Source: Cedecea neteri | GTDB lineage: Bacteria; Pseudomonadota; Gammaproteobacteria; Enterobacterales; Enterobacteriaceae | DNA length: 64,000 nt | Direction of reading: 5' to 3' | NCBI RefSeq assembly: GCF_000758305.1 | Contig: NZ_CP009458.1 | Coordinates: 3,038,001 to 3,102,000 of the forward strand | In this document: one piece after another, positions 52,219-60,565 of the stretch | Position numbering within the stretch: the stretch's first letter is position 1 | Layout of the letters: each line of letters opens with the position of its first letter | Program-made: the position numbers and the translations under genes | Notes under the pieces: model-generated | What the model was told of the DNA's origin: nothing | The model's database searches: none | The model's input: the letters and a program-made list of their open reading frames with translations, nothing else

Positions 52219-53280
52219 CTAAAGGTATTTAGTCAGGTTCTTACCAAGTCGGATAAATGTAACTTCGATGTATCTAAATATTAAATTAGAAATAGCAATA
52301 GCAACGCCTGCCGCAATTATGAAGTACGTAAGACTAGAGCTTGGGTTTATATTTAAAGGAGTTAAAATATAATACTTCAAGGCGAAGAACGTTATGATGT
52401 GTGAAAGGTAAAGTGAGTAAGATATATCACCAAGTCTATCTAGTATGGTAATTTTAGGAAGTAAACCTGAGCGTTCAAATGAAAGCCCTGAAATGACGAT
52501 GCACACACCTGCAATTCCATAATTTAATGGGCCATGATAGCTTGATACATCGAATGCAAACAGCAATATAAATGCAGAGAATGTTGCACACGATAGTAAA
52601 ATATATATTATTTTACTTAGTTTTAATTTTGTGATGATAACTGAAATTGCGATGCCATAAACAAACTCAACTAACATTGGCGATGCAAGTAATTTGAATA
52701 TACCTTGTGAATACATTGTTTGAGATGAAAAATCTAAAGCGACATGTTTATTTGATATGAGTTGCAGAATGACAACAAAAAATAAGATTGCTGCAGATGC
52801 TAAAAGACCTCTTTTGGTATGCGAGAAGCATATTGCAATAACAAAGATAGAGTAAAATAAAAGTTCATACGTTAGCGTCCATGCCGGATAAAGGAAGTTA
52901 TATCCGAAGAATGGGGCTGGAGCGTCAAAGTTCAGAGGAATAAACATCAATCCCTTTACTAGATCAACGGGCTGTGGTGTCCCTGGCGCAATGGAGATGA
53001 AAGCAAGAACGCAAAATAGAAACACAGGATAAATTCTGAACGCTCGCCTTATAACGAACGTAAGTGGTTTGCTGTGCTCTCTCTTCAGTGTTGATTGATG
53101 GATAATAAACCCACTTATTATGAAGAATAAGTCAACACCAAAAATACCATGTGAGAATAGTTTTGAACCGATATCCGGTAAACCAAATGCGCCATTTAAA
53201 TCTTCTTTGAGATGAGTGAAGACAACCATCAGCGCTGCAATCCCTCTCAAATACTGGATGCTATGAAAACGTTCCTGCAT
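52219..53280 (-). CDS. Acyltransferase-3 (OafA/YrhL-type) membrane protein
   Basis: A 353-residue inner-membrane acyltransferase of the AT3 family, which O-acetylates surface sugars such as LPS O-antigen. Family residues are visible: the catalytic His in LMVVFTHL (about 23), FFIISGFIIH, and RRAFRIYP (about 85), followed by about ten membrane helices. It is AT-rich compared with the backbone. Together with the SGNH hydrolase remnant behind it and the tail fragment in front, it fits a prophage serotype-conversion gene. The start ATG at 53280 has AGGAAG upstream. Being intact, it may still alter the cell surface; the acceptor is unknown. Confidence 0.87.
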   Translation of the reverse strand: MQERFHSIQYLRGIAALMVVFTHLKEDLNGAFGLPDIGSKLFSHGIFGVDLFFIISGFIIHQSTLKREHSKPLTFVIRRAFRIYPVFLFCVLAFISIAPGTPQPVDLVKGLMFIPLNFDAPAPFFGYNFLYPAWTLTYELLFYSIFVIAICFSHTKRGLLASAAILFFVVILQLISNKHVALDFSSQTMYSQGIFKLLASPMLVEFVYGIAISVIITKLKLSKIIYILLSCATFSAFILLFAFDVSSYHGPLNYGIAGVCIVISGLSFERSGLLPKITILDRLGDISYSLYLSHIITFFALKYYILTPLNINPSSSLTYFIIAAGVAIAISNLIFRYIEVTFIRLGKNLTKYL

Positions 53281-53575
53281 TGCGTAACTTCCTGAAAAAA
53301 ATATACCGAATCATAGCAGCATGATGCTGGCGATCAAGCAAACATCTCAAATCGCTGCCAAACCTGCAGTGGTAGCTACTTGCATAACGGTTGCGAAGTT
53401 TCGAATGAAAGATAAATTTTGGTGGGTTTTTCTTACTCTTTTTGTCCATCTTTGATGTTAGAGTGACATCCCGGCGGATACTTAATGGTGTGAATGTTGA
53501 TGATTCCTGGCGCGACACCTGAACCTTGTTGAAGTCTTCGCTTCGGTAGTGTGAGATATTGTCCACGCTCGGCAT
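53261..53575 (-). CDS. Unrecognised basic 104-residue frame upstream of the acyltransferase
   Basis: An open frame starting MPSVDNISHYRSEDFNKV, very rich in Lys/Arg (SKMDKKSKKNPPKF) and with an end that overlaps the acyltransferase start by 20 bases. No signal peptide, membrane segment or known domain is seen. It could be a small phage gene or a chance frame; 53281-53653 otherwise has no gene. Confidence is low. Confidence 0.25.
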   Translation of the reverse strand: MPSVDNISHYRSEDFNKVQVSRQESSTFTPLSIRRDVTLTSKMDKKSKKNPPKFIFHSKLRNRYASSYHCRFGSDLRCLLDRQHHAAMIRYIFFRKLRNAGTFS

Positions 53576-53653
53576 GGCTTACAGTGTAAAGAGTGAGCTT
53601 AAAACTGTTCTAATCTGTATTAAACCCGCACCGGCAGGTTTTTTAGCTGCATA

Positions 53654-54336
53654 TCAGTAACGAGCTCTGTAATAGAGATTATAAGGGAAATTAGCCATCT
53701 TTTTGTTAATCTCCCTTTTCCATAATGTAAAACCTAATGCGTTAGGGTGTACGCCATCTGCAATTGTGTATTTCAAATCAATACCATCTTTACCGATCAT
53801 ACCTTTAGGTAATGGTATGACTTGGCAATTCTTATATTGAGAACAAGTCTTATAAATCATGCGATTTGCAGCACCAAAATCAGATGAGATGAAAGGGTAC
53901 TTTAAACGATTTGGAACGAATGTTTCCATAACGTAGAGTTGTTTGGTTCGGGGGGGCGCGTAATCAATTATGGCGCCAATCTCGTCTACCAGATCCCAAC
54001 CAGACTCTCCCTGCAAGAAATTGTTTGCACCTACAGATATCAATAACCCATCATACTTATCAATATGTGTTTCTTTAATCCTCTTAAGTACGCCATGTAC
54101 AGTATCACCTCCGATTCCAAGGTTAACTTAGCTAATTTGCAATTTGTTTGGGTTAAGACCTTGAACGATAGAGTCACCAAAAAAAAGATAATTTTTGGTT
54201 GAGGCTTGAGATAGCCGCATTTTATTTATTTTGTTTGTTATGCCGAAAAAACTGATGTGCTTTCATCAATATGATATTGCGACTCTGCCATGGATATGGA
54301 TGGAATAAGCGCAAGTATTAATACTAATTTTTTCAC
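53654..54336 (-). pseudogene. Secreted SGNH/GDSL hydrolase, broken by a frameshift and a stop
   Basis: Reading from GTG 54336, a signal peptide is encoded (KKLVLILALIPSISMAES). The frame then stops at TAA after a six-T run near 54245. In the next frame the protein continues (TNKINKMRLSQASTKNYLFF) into block I GDSIVQG, meets one in-frame TAA near 54128, and goes on with block II GIGGDT, block III SVGANNF and block V DGVHPNALGF. So all four SGNH blocks are present but two lesions break the gene. One missing T in the T run would explain the shift. The last 129 residues from 54043 are still open but lack the nucleophile. Its likely role was sugar O-acetyl hydrolysis or transfer beside the AT3 gene. 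Confidence 0.8.
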
Positions 54337-54528
54337 AATACCCCCTTTTAAGCAGGTTGCAGATTTTATCAGTTATGATGAGAGCGGTCGAGGATTGGGC
54401 GCGGATAACTCAGTTCGCGAAATGTTGCGAATGAGTAACAAAACTAGCTCAAAATAACCCAAGCAGTGGATGGTACAGAGCCGTCTTGCGCTAATGCTTT
54501 GTTATGTTGTTTTACGAGAGGGATTTTA

Positions 54529-54575
54529 GGGGCACTATGGGGGCATTTTCATGCCTGGGGGCAGGATTGGGGACA
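54529..54575 (+). repeat. Four short GGGG(C/A)CA repeats, possible integrase arm sites
   Basis: GGGGCA at 54529, GGGGGCA at 54539, GGGGGCA at 54557 and GGGGACA at 54569 are spaced 11, 18 and 11 bases apart when aligned on GGGGCA. They lie about 100 bases inside the right 21-bp repeat. This resembles arm-type integrase sites in phage att regions; no integrase gene remains. The surrounding 54337-54670 has no convincing gene. Confidence 0.5.
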
Positions 54576-54670
54576 CAAAAAAGGCTCTATTTGTCCTTGT
54601 TTGTCTTAAAGAGGAATTTTCTAACTTATTGTTCTGCTTCTAAGTACCTGTTTTTAGCCTTTTCGAGCTG

Positions 54671-54691
54671 CCAATCACATAAATAGATATT
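54671..54691 (+). repeat. Right copy of the 21-bp perfect direct repeat (putative attR)
   Basis: Identical in all 21 bases to 51139-51159 and in the same orientation; flanking bases differ on both sides. Backbone sequence of the suf promoter begins to its right. Confidence 0.75.
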
Positions 54692-54869
54692 TTCTATGCA
54701 TCTTTTGCCTTGCCCGGCTCAGCCGTTTTTCATCTTTGATATTTCCTTTTACACCAGTGGGTTAAACAGCTCTTTTCGCTATCTGCAAGAGTTTCATGAC
54801 GGTCTATCCTTAGTAAAGACGCCTAAAAAACCAGCGTTTCGCGAATACCCCTGTTTTCATAACGTTGTA

Positions 54870-54888
54870 TTGATAATTGTTATCATTA
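54870..54888 (+). promoter_or_regulatory. Fur box in the suf promoter
   Basis: GATAA-TTG-TTATC within TTGATAATTGTTATCATTA, about 50 bases before sufA, is a good Fur site. In E. coli the suf promoter is also controlled by IscR, OxyR and IHF from the upstream 200 bases, corresponding to 54692-54869 here, just right of the 21-bp repeat. Confidence 0.82.
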
Positions 54889-54934
54889 ACATAAGGGTAT
54901 CGGCCTTCGGGCGCAGAGAATAATGAGGTGAAGA

Positions 54935-55303
54935 ATGGATGTGCAAACCGGTTCCTTTGATCCCAATGATTTTGCCTGGCAGGGGCTAACCCTGACCCCG
55001 GCCGCCAGCGCGCATATCCGCGATCTGGCCGCAAAACAACCCGAACTCAAGGGCATCCGCCTGAGTATCAAACAGACAGGCTGTGCTGGCTTTGGCTACG
55101 TGCTGGACACGGTTACCGAGCCGAAGCCGGACGATCTGGTCTATGAGTTTGACGGCGCGCGCCTGTGGGTGCCGCTCTCCGCCATGCCTTTTATCGACGG
55201 CACGGAAGTGGATTACGTGCGTGAAGGCCTGAATCAGATCTTTAAATTTAATAACCCGAAAGCGCAGCACGAGTGCGGCTGCGGCGAAAGCTTTGGGGTA
55301 TAG
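54935..55303 (+). CDS. sufA: Fe-S cluster assembly scaffold/carrier SufA
   Basis: SufA is an A-type carrier that receives Fe-S clusters from SufBCD and passes them to apo-proteins. The 122-residue protein (E. coli length) has the three conserved Cys: one in IKQTGCAGFGY (about 50) and two in HECGCGESFGV at the C terminus. It is first in sufABCDSE, used under iron starvation and oxidative stress. Confidence 0.96.
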   Translation: MDVQTGSFDPNDFAWQGLTLTPAASAHIRDLAAKQPELKGIRLSIKQTGCAGFGYVLDTVTEPKPDDLVYEFDGARLWVPLSAMPFIDGTEVDYVREGLNQIFKFNNPKAQHECGCGESFGV

Positions 55304-55311
55304 GCGGTACT

Positions 55312-56793
55312 ATGTCTCGTAATACTGAAGCAACTGACGATGTCAAAACCTGGACCGGCAACCTCAATTATAAAGAGGGCTTTTTCACCGAGCTGCAAAC
55401 TGAGCAGCTGGCGAAGGGCATAAATGAAGAGGTGGTTCGGGCAATCTCTGCCCGTCGTAACGAACCCGAATGGATGCTGGAGTTTCGTCTCAACGCCTTC
55501 CATGCATGGCTAAAAATGGAAGAGCCGCACTGGCTCAAGGCGAATTACGACAAGTTGAACTACCAGGATTACAGCTATTACTCAGCGCCTTCCTGCGGGA
55601 GCTGCGACGATACCTGTGCCTCACAGCCCGGCGCGGTTCAGCAGCCGCCTAACGCCTTCCTGACTAACGAAGTCGAAGACGCGTTTAAGCAACTGGGCGT
55701 GCCGGTTCGCGAAGGCAGCGAAGTGGCGGTTGACGCCATTTTTGACTCCGTGTCCGTCGCAACCACTTACCGCGAAAAACTCTCTGAACAGGGCATTATT
55801 TTTTGCTCCTTTGGCGAGGCCATTCACGATTACCCGGAGCTGGTCAAAAAATACTTGGGTACTGTCGTGCCGTCAAACGACAACTTCTTCGCAGCGCTTA
55901 ACGCCGCGGTGGCCTCTGACGGCACCTTTATTTACATCCCGAAAGGCGTACGTTGCCCGATGGAGCTGTCCACTTATTTCCGTATCAACGCGGAAAAAAC
56001 CGGTCAGTTCGAACGCACTATTTTAGTGGCGGATGAAGGCAGCTACGTGAGCTACATCGAAGGTTGTTCCGCGCCGGTGCGCGATAGCTACCAGCTCCAC
56101 GCCGCCGTGGTGGAAGTGATTATTCATCGCGATGCGGAAGTGAAGTACTCCACGGTGCAAAACTGGTTCCCGGGGGATAACAACACCGGCGGCATCCTGA
56201 ACTTCGTCACCAAACGCGCCCTGTGTGAAGGTGAGAACAGCAAAATGTCGTGGACGCAGTCGGAAACCGGCTCCGCCATCACCTGGAAGTACCCGAGCGT
56301 GATCCTGCGTGGCGATAACTCCATCGGTGAATTCTTCTCCGTGGCGCTGACCTCCGGCCATCAGCAGGCGGACACCGGCACCAAAATGATCCACATCGGC
56401 AAGAACACCAAATCGACGATCATTTCGAAAGGGATCTCCGCCGGTCATAGCCAGAACAGCTATCGTGGCCTGGTGAAAATCATGCCTACCGCGACCAACG
56501 CCCGCAATTTCACCCAGTGCGACTCGATGTTGATCGGGCCGGACAGCGGGGCGCACACCTTCCCGTACGTGGAGTGCCGCAACAATACGGCACAGCTGGA
56601 GCACGAAGCCACCACGTCGCGCATTGGTGAAGATCAGCTGTTCTACTGCCTGCAGCGTGGGATCAGCGAAGATGACGCCATCTCGATGATCGTCAACGGG
56701 TTCTGCAAAGACGTGTTCTCAGAGTTACCGCTCGAATTCGCGGTGGAAGCACAAAAATTATTAGCCATCAGCCTCGAACACAGCGTCGGTTAA
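55312..56793 (+). CDS. sufB: Fe-S cluster scaffold subunit SufB
   Basis: SufB, with SufC and SufD, forms the scaffold on which Fe-S clusters are built; it accepts persulfide sulfur from SufE. Start at 55312 (MSRNTEATDDVKTW) gives 493 residues, close to the E. coli length; an in-frame upstream start would overlap sufA. The beta-helix core includes PKGVRCPMELSTYFRINA and the cluster-site Cys region ARNFTQCDSMLIGPDS. It sits 8 bases after sufA. Confidence 0.97.
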   Translation: MSRNTEATDDVKTWTGNLNYKEGFFTELQTEQLAKGINEEVVRAISARRNEPEWMLEFRLNAFHAWLKMEEPHWLKANYDKLNYQDYSYYSAPSCGSCDDTCASQPGAVQQPPNAFLTNEVEDAFKQLGVPVREGSEVAVDAIFDSVSVATTYREKLSEQGIIFCSFGEAIHDYPELVKKYLGTVVPSNDNFFAALNAAVASDGTFIYIPKGVRCPMELSTYFRINAEKTGQFERTILVADEGSYVSYIEGCSAPVRDSYQLHAAVVEVIIHRDAEVKYSTVQNWFPGDNNTGGILNFVTKRALCEGENSKMSWTQSETGSAITWKYPSVILRGDNSIGEFFSVALTSGHQQADTGTKMIHIGKNTKSTIISKGISAGHSQNSYRGLVKIMPTATNARNFTQCDSMLIGPDSGAHTFPYVECRNNTAQLEHEATTSRIGEDQLFYCLQRGISEDDAISMIVNGFCKDVFSELPLEFAVEAQKLLAISLEHSVG

Positions 56794-56809
56794 GGATTAA
56801 GGGAAAATT

Positions 56810-57556
56810 ATGTTAAGCATTAAAGATTTACAGGTCAGCGTTGAGGATAAAGAGATCCTGCGTGGCTTAAACCTCGAAGTGAAGCCGGGCGAAGTCCACG
56901 CCATCATGGGGCCAAACGGCTCCGGCAAAAGTACCTTATCCGCGACGCTTGCCGGGCGCGAAGACTATGAGGTGACCGGCGGTTCGGTACAGTTCAACGG
57001 CAAAGACTTGCTGGAGCTGTCGCCGGAAGACCGCTCCGGCGAAGGTATTTTTATGGCCTTCCAGTACCCGGTGGAAATTCCCGGCGTCAGCAACCAGTTC
57101 TTCCTGCAAACCGCGCTGAACGCGGTGCGGGAATACCGGGGCCTTGAGTCGCTGGATCGCTTTGATTTTCAGGATCTGATGGAAGAGAAAATCAAGCTGC
57201 TGCAAATGCCGGAAGATTTGCTGACTCGTTCGGTGAACGTTGGCTTCTCGGGCGGTGAGAAAAAGCGCAACGACATTCTGCAAATGGCGGTGCTGGAGCC
57301 CGAGCTGTGTATTCTCGATGAAACCGACTCCGGGCTGGATATTGATGCCCTGAAAATTGTTGCCGAAGGCGTTAACTCGCTGCGTGACGGCAAGCGTTCA
57401 TTTATCGTGGTCACCCACTACCAGCGTATCCTCGATTACATCAAGCCGGACTTTGTTCACGTGCTGTATCAGGGGCGCATCGTTAAATCTGGCGATTTCA
57501 GCCTGGTGAAACAACTGGAGGAGCAGGGTTATGGCTGGCTTACCGAACAGCAGTAA
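56810..57556 (+). CDS. sufC: Fe-S assembly ATPase SufC
   Basis: SufC is a cytosolic ABC-type ATPase that drives SufBCD conformational change in cluster assembly. The 248-residue protein has Walker A GPNGSGKST, the Q-loop AFQYPVEIPG, the signature FSGGEKKRNDILQM and Walker B CILDETDSGLD with switch His in VVTHYQRIL. Its 3' end overlaps sufD by 26 bases. Confidence 0.97.
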   Translation: MLSIKDLQVSVEDKEILRGLNLEVKPGEVHAIMGPNGSGKSTLSATLAGREDYEVTGGSVQFNGKDLLELSPEDRSGEGIFMAFQYPVEIPGVSNQFFLQTALNAVREYRGLESLDRFDFQDLMEEKIKLLQMPEDLLTRSVNVGFSGGEKKRNDILQMAVLEPELCILDETDSGLDIDALKIVAEGVNSLRDGKRSFIVVTHYQRILDYIKPDFVHVLYQGRIVKSGDFSLVKQLEEQGYGWLTEQQ

Positions 57557-58811
57557 CGGCAACGCGCTCCAGCAGTGGCATCATCTGTTTGAAGCTCAGG
57601 GAACCGGCCGCTCGCAGGTGGCCCAGCAGCATATGCAGCAGCTCCTGCGCCTGGGGTTACCGACGCGCAAGCATGAAAACTGGAAATACACGCCGCTCGA
57701 CGGGTTGCTGAACAACCAGTTTGTCTTTGCGCCTGAGTTGCCTTTAAGTGCACAGCAGCGGGACGAACTTGCTCTGCCGGTCGATGCGCTGCGGCTGGTG
57801 TTTGTTGACGGGCGTTTTAGCTCCGAACTGAGTGATAACATCGCCGACAGCGGTTTTGTGATTAGTATCGACGATAACCGCCAGACGCTGCCCGCGCCTG
57901 TTCAGGGCGAAGTATTTCTGCACCTGACCGAAAGCCTGGCGGAGACCGTGACGCGTATCCGCGTGGCGCGTAATACGCAGCCTGAAAAAGCGCTGTTGCT
58001 AATGCACGTCACACGCGGCAGCACCGCGCAGGAGATGACAACGGCGCATTATCGTCACCATCTGATTCTTGAGCAAGGCGCTCAGGCCACGGTGATTGAG
58101 CACTTCGTCAGCCTTGACGAGGCGGCGCATTTTACCGGCTCGCGGTTTACCGCCGAAGTGGCCGCCAACGCGCAGCTTAGCCACTACAAGCTGGCGTTTG
58201 AAAATGCCGCCAGCTACCACTTTGCGCACAACGACCTGCTGATTGAGCAGGACTCGACGGTGAGCAGCAACAGCTTCCTGTTGGGGGCTGCGGTGCTGCG
58301 CCACAATACCAGCACGCAGCTCAATGGCGAAAACAACCAGCTGCATATCAACAGCCTGGCGCTGCCGGTAAATAACGAAGTGTGCGACACCCGAACCTGG
58401 CTTGAGCACAACAAGGGCTACTGCAACAGCCGCCAGCTGCATAAAACCATCGTGCGTGATAAGGGCCGGGCGGTGTTTAACGGCATGATCAAAGTGGCTC
58501 AGCACGCGATTAAAACCGACGGGCAGATGACCAACAACAACCTGTTGCTTGGTCGCCTGGCGGAAGTGGACACCAAGCCACAGCTTGAAATCTACGCTGA
58601 TGACGTGAAGTGCAGCCATGGCGCGACCATTGGGCGCATTGATGACGAGCAGATGTTCTACTTGCGCTCCCGCGGTATCAGCGAACAGGCTGCGCAGCAG
58701 ATGATAATCTTCGCCTTTGCCGCAGAGCTTACCGAAAGTATTCGCGACGAGGCCTTAAAACAGCAGGTGCTGGCGCGTATCGCTCAGCGCTTTGCAGGGG
58801 GCGAGGCATGA
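57531..58811 (+). CDS. sufD: Fe-S assembly subunit SufD
   Basis: SufD pairs with SufB in the SufBC2D scaffold and is needed for iron entry. The 426-residue protein begins MAGLPNSSNGNALQQWHHLF as in E. coli. The RKHENWKYTPLDGLL segment, the beta-helix core (NNNLLLGRLAEVDTKPQLEI) and DVKCSHGATIGRID with the conserved His are visible. It starts inside the end of sufC and overlaps sufS by four bases. Confidence 0.97.
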   Translation: MAGLPNSSNGNALQQWHHLFEAQGTGRSQVAQQHMQQLLRLGLPTRKHENWKYTPLDGLLNNQFVFAPELPLSAQQRDELALPVDALRLVFVDGRFSSELSDNIADSGFVISIDDNRQTLPAPVQGEVFLHLTESLAETVTRIRVARNTQPEKALLLMHVTRGSTAQEMTTAHYRHHLILEQGAQATVIEHFVSLDEAAHFTGSRFTAEVAANAQLSHYKLAFENAASYHFAHNDLLIEQDSTVSSNSFLLGAAVLRHNTSTQLNGENNQLHINSLALPVNNEVCDTRTWLEHNKGYCNSRQLHKTIVRDKGRAVFNGMIKVAQHAIKTDGQMTNNNLLLGRLAEVDTKPQLEIYADDVKCSHGATIGRIDDEQMFYLRSRGISEQAAQQMIIFAFAAELTESIRDEALKQQVLARIAQRFAGGEA

Positions 58812-60028
58812 GTTTTTCCATTGAGCAGGTCAGGGCCGATTTCCCGATTCTGAGCCGCGAGGTCAACGGTCAACCGCTGGCTTATCTGGACAGCGCGGCC
58901 AGTGCCCAGAAACCTCAGTTTGTCATCGACGCCGAGCTTGAGTTCTATCGAAATGGTTATGCCGCAGTGCACCGTGGCATCCACACTCTGAGTGCGGAAG
59001 CGACCACCCTGATGGAAAACGTGCGTAGTCAGGCGGCACGATTCATCAACGCGGCGAAACCGGAAGAAATTGTCTTTGTGCGTGGCACCACCGAGGGGAT
59101 AAACCTCGTGGCCAATAGCTGGGGTAACGCTAATGTCCAGGCCGGGGATAACATCATCATCAGCGCCATGGAACACCACGCTAACATCGTGCCGTGGCAG
59201 ATGCTGTGTGAGCGTACCGGTGCAGAACTGCGCGTTATTCCGCTGAATCAGGACGGCACGCTGCAGCTTGATGTCTTCCCGACGCTGATTGACGAGCGCA
59301 CAAAACTGCTGGCGATTGCCCACGTTTCTAACGTGCTCGGCACCGAAAACCCGGTGAAGGACATGATCGCTACCGCACATCAGGCGGGCGTCAAAGTGCT
59401 GGTGGATGGCGCTCAGGCGGTGATGCACCACGTCACGGATGTTGCGGCGCTGGACTGCGACTTTTATCTTTTCTCCGGGCACAAGATTTACGGGCCAACG
59501 GGGATTGGCGTGTTGTATGTGAAAGAAAGCATCCTGAAGGATATGCCGCCGTGGGAAGGCGGTGGGTCGATGATTGCTACCGTCAGCCTGACGGCAGGGA
59601 CGACTTACGCCGCAGCCCCATGGCGCTTTGAAGCCGGGACGCCAAACACGGCTGGGATCATCGGCCTTGGGGCAGCGCTGAGCTACGTTGAAAGGCTGGG
59701 CATGGACGCGATTGGCGAGTATGAACGCAACCTGATGCGCTATGCTCAAAACGCGCTGCAGGCCGTGCCAGATCTTACCGTATATGGCCCGGCAGAACGC
59801 CGTGGCGTGCTCGCGTTTAATCTCGGGAAACACCATGCCTATGACGTCGGCAGCTTCCTCGACAACTACGGCATTGCGGTTCGCACCGGACACCATTGCG
59901 CCATGCCGCTGATGGCGTTCTACAGCGTGCCGGCCATGTGCCGCGCCTCCTTTGCCATGTACAATACCGAACAAGAAGTGGATCGCCTGGTCGCCGGCCT
60001 GCAGCGTATCCACAGCCTGTTAGGATAA
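58808..60028 (+). CDS. sufS: Cysteine desulfurase SufS
   Basis: SufS is a PLP enzyme that takes sulfur from cysteine as a persulfide and hands it to SufE. The 406-residue protein (E. coli length) has the PLP Lys in FSGHKIYGPTGIGVLY (about 226) and the catalytic Cys in RTGHHCAMPLM (about 364). The class II desulfurase shape (short active-site loop) is present. It overlaps sufD by four bases; sufE starts 11 bases later. Confidence 0.97.
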   Translation: MSFSIEQVRADFPILSREVNGQPLAYLDSAASAQKPQFVIDAELEFYRNGYAAVHRGIHTLSAEATTLMENVRSQAARFINAAKPEEIVFVRGTTEGINLVANSWGNANVQAGDNIIISAMEHHANIVPWQMLCERTGAELRVIPLNQDGTLQLDVFPTLIDERTKLLAIAHVSNVLGTENPVKDMIATAHQAGVKVLVDGAQAVMHHVTDVAALDCDFYLFSGHKIYGPTGIGVLYVKESILKDMPPWEGGGSMIATVSLTAGTTYAAAPWRFEAGTPNTAGIIGLGAALSYVERLGMDAIGEYERNLMRYAQNALQAVPDLTVYGPAERRGVLAFNLGKHHAYDVGSFLDNYGIAVRTGHHCAMPLMAFYSVPAMCRASFAMYNTEQEVDRLVAGLQRIHSLLG

Positions 60029-60039
60029 CGGAGACGGTC

Positions 60040-60456
60040 ATGGCCACGCTGCCGGATAAAGACAAACTGCTAAAAAACTTCAGCCGCTGCGCGAACTGGG
60101 AAGAGAAGTATCTCTACATCATTGAACTGGGCAGCCGCCTGCCGGAACTGGCGGCGGAGCAGCATAAGCCGGAGCATATTATTCAGGGCTGCCAGAGCCA
60201 GGTATGGATAGTCATGCACCAGCAGCCCGACGGGGTGATTACGCTTGAGGGCGACAGCGATGCCGCTATCGTTAAGGGGCTGATCGCCATCGTATTTATT
60301 CTCTATCAGCAGATGACGCCGCAGGATATCGTGGCGTTTGACGTGCGCCCGTGGTTTGAAAAAATGGCGCTCGCTCAGCATCTGACGCCGTCCCGCTCTC
60401 AGGGGCTGGAAGCGATGATTCGCGCAATTCGCAACCAAGCCTCCAATCTCATTTAA
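60040..60456 (+). CDS. sufE: Cysteine desulfuration protein SufE
   Basis: SufE stimulates SufS and carries its persulfide to SufB. The 138-residue protein has the acceptor Cys in HIIQGCQSQVW (about 51). ATG 60040 follows GGAGACGGTC; a longer upstream frame overlaps sufS and was rejected. It is the last suf gene and is followed by a hairpin. Confidence 0.96.
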   Translation: MATLPDKDKLLKNFSRCANWEEKYLYIIELGSRLPELAAEQHKPEHIIQGCQSQVWIVMHQQPDGVITLEGDSDAAIVKGLIAIVFILYQQMTPQDIVAFDVRPWFEKMALAQHLTPSRSQGLEAMIRAIRNQASNLI

Positions 60457-60492
60457 GTTAGCTAAACTTAATCATACCTATGGTCCTGTTTT

Positions 60493-60520
60493 GCGAGGCG
60501 GTTTTCTGCCTCGCTTGTCT
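60493..60520 (+). terminator. Hairpin after sufE
   Basis: GCGAGGC and GCCTCGC form a stem followed by TTGTCTTT, 37 bases after sufE and 46 before ldtE. It may end suf transcription or only weaken read-through into ldtE. Confidence 0.6.
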
Positions 60521-60565
60521 TTCAGCCTGCTGGTGTCCGCCAGCGCGACTACAGGAATAAAAAGT

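Noticed and set aside
54504..54686. A 60-codon frame running into the right 21-bp repeat
   Set aside because: It covers the GGGG(C/A)CA repeats and att region and has no domain or convincing ribosome site; more likely attachment-site DNA.
54696..54923. A 75-codon frame before sufA
   Set aside because: It overlaps the suf promoter and Fur box; regulatory DNA explains the sequence better.
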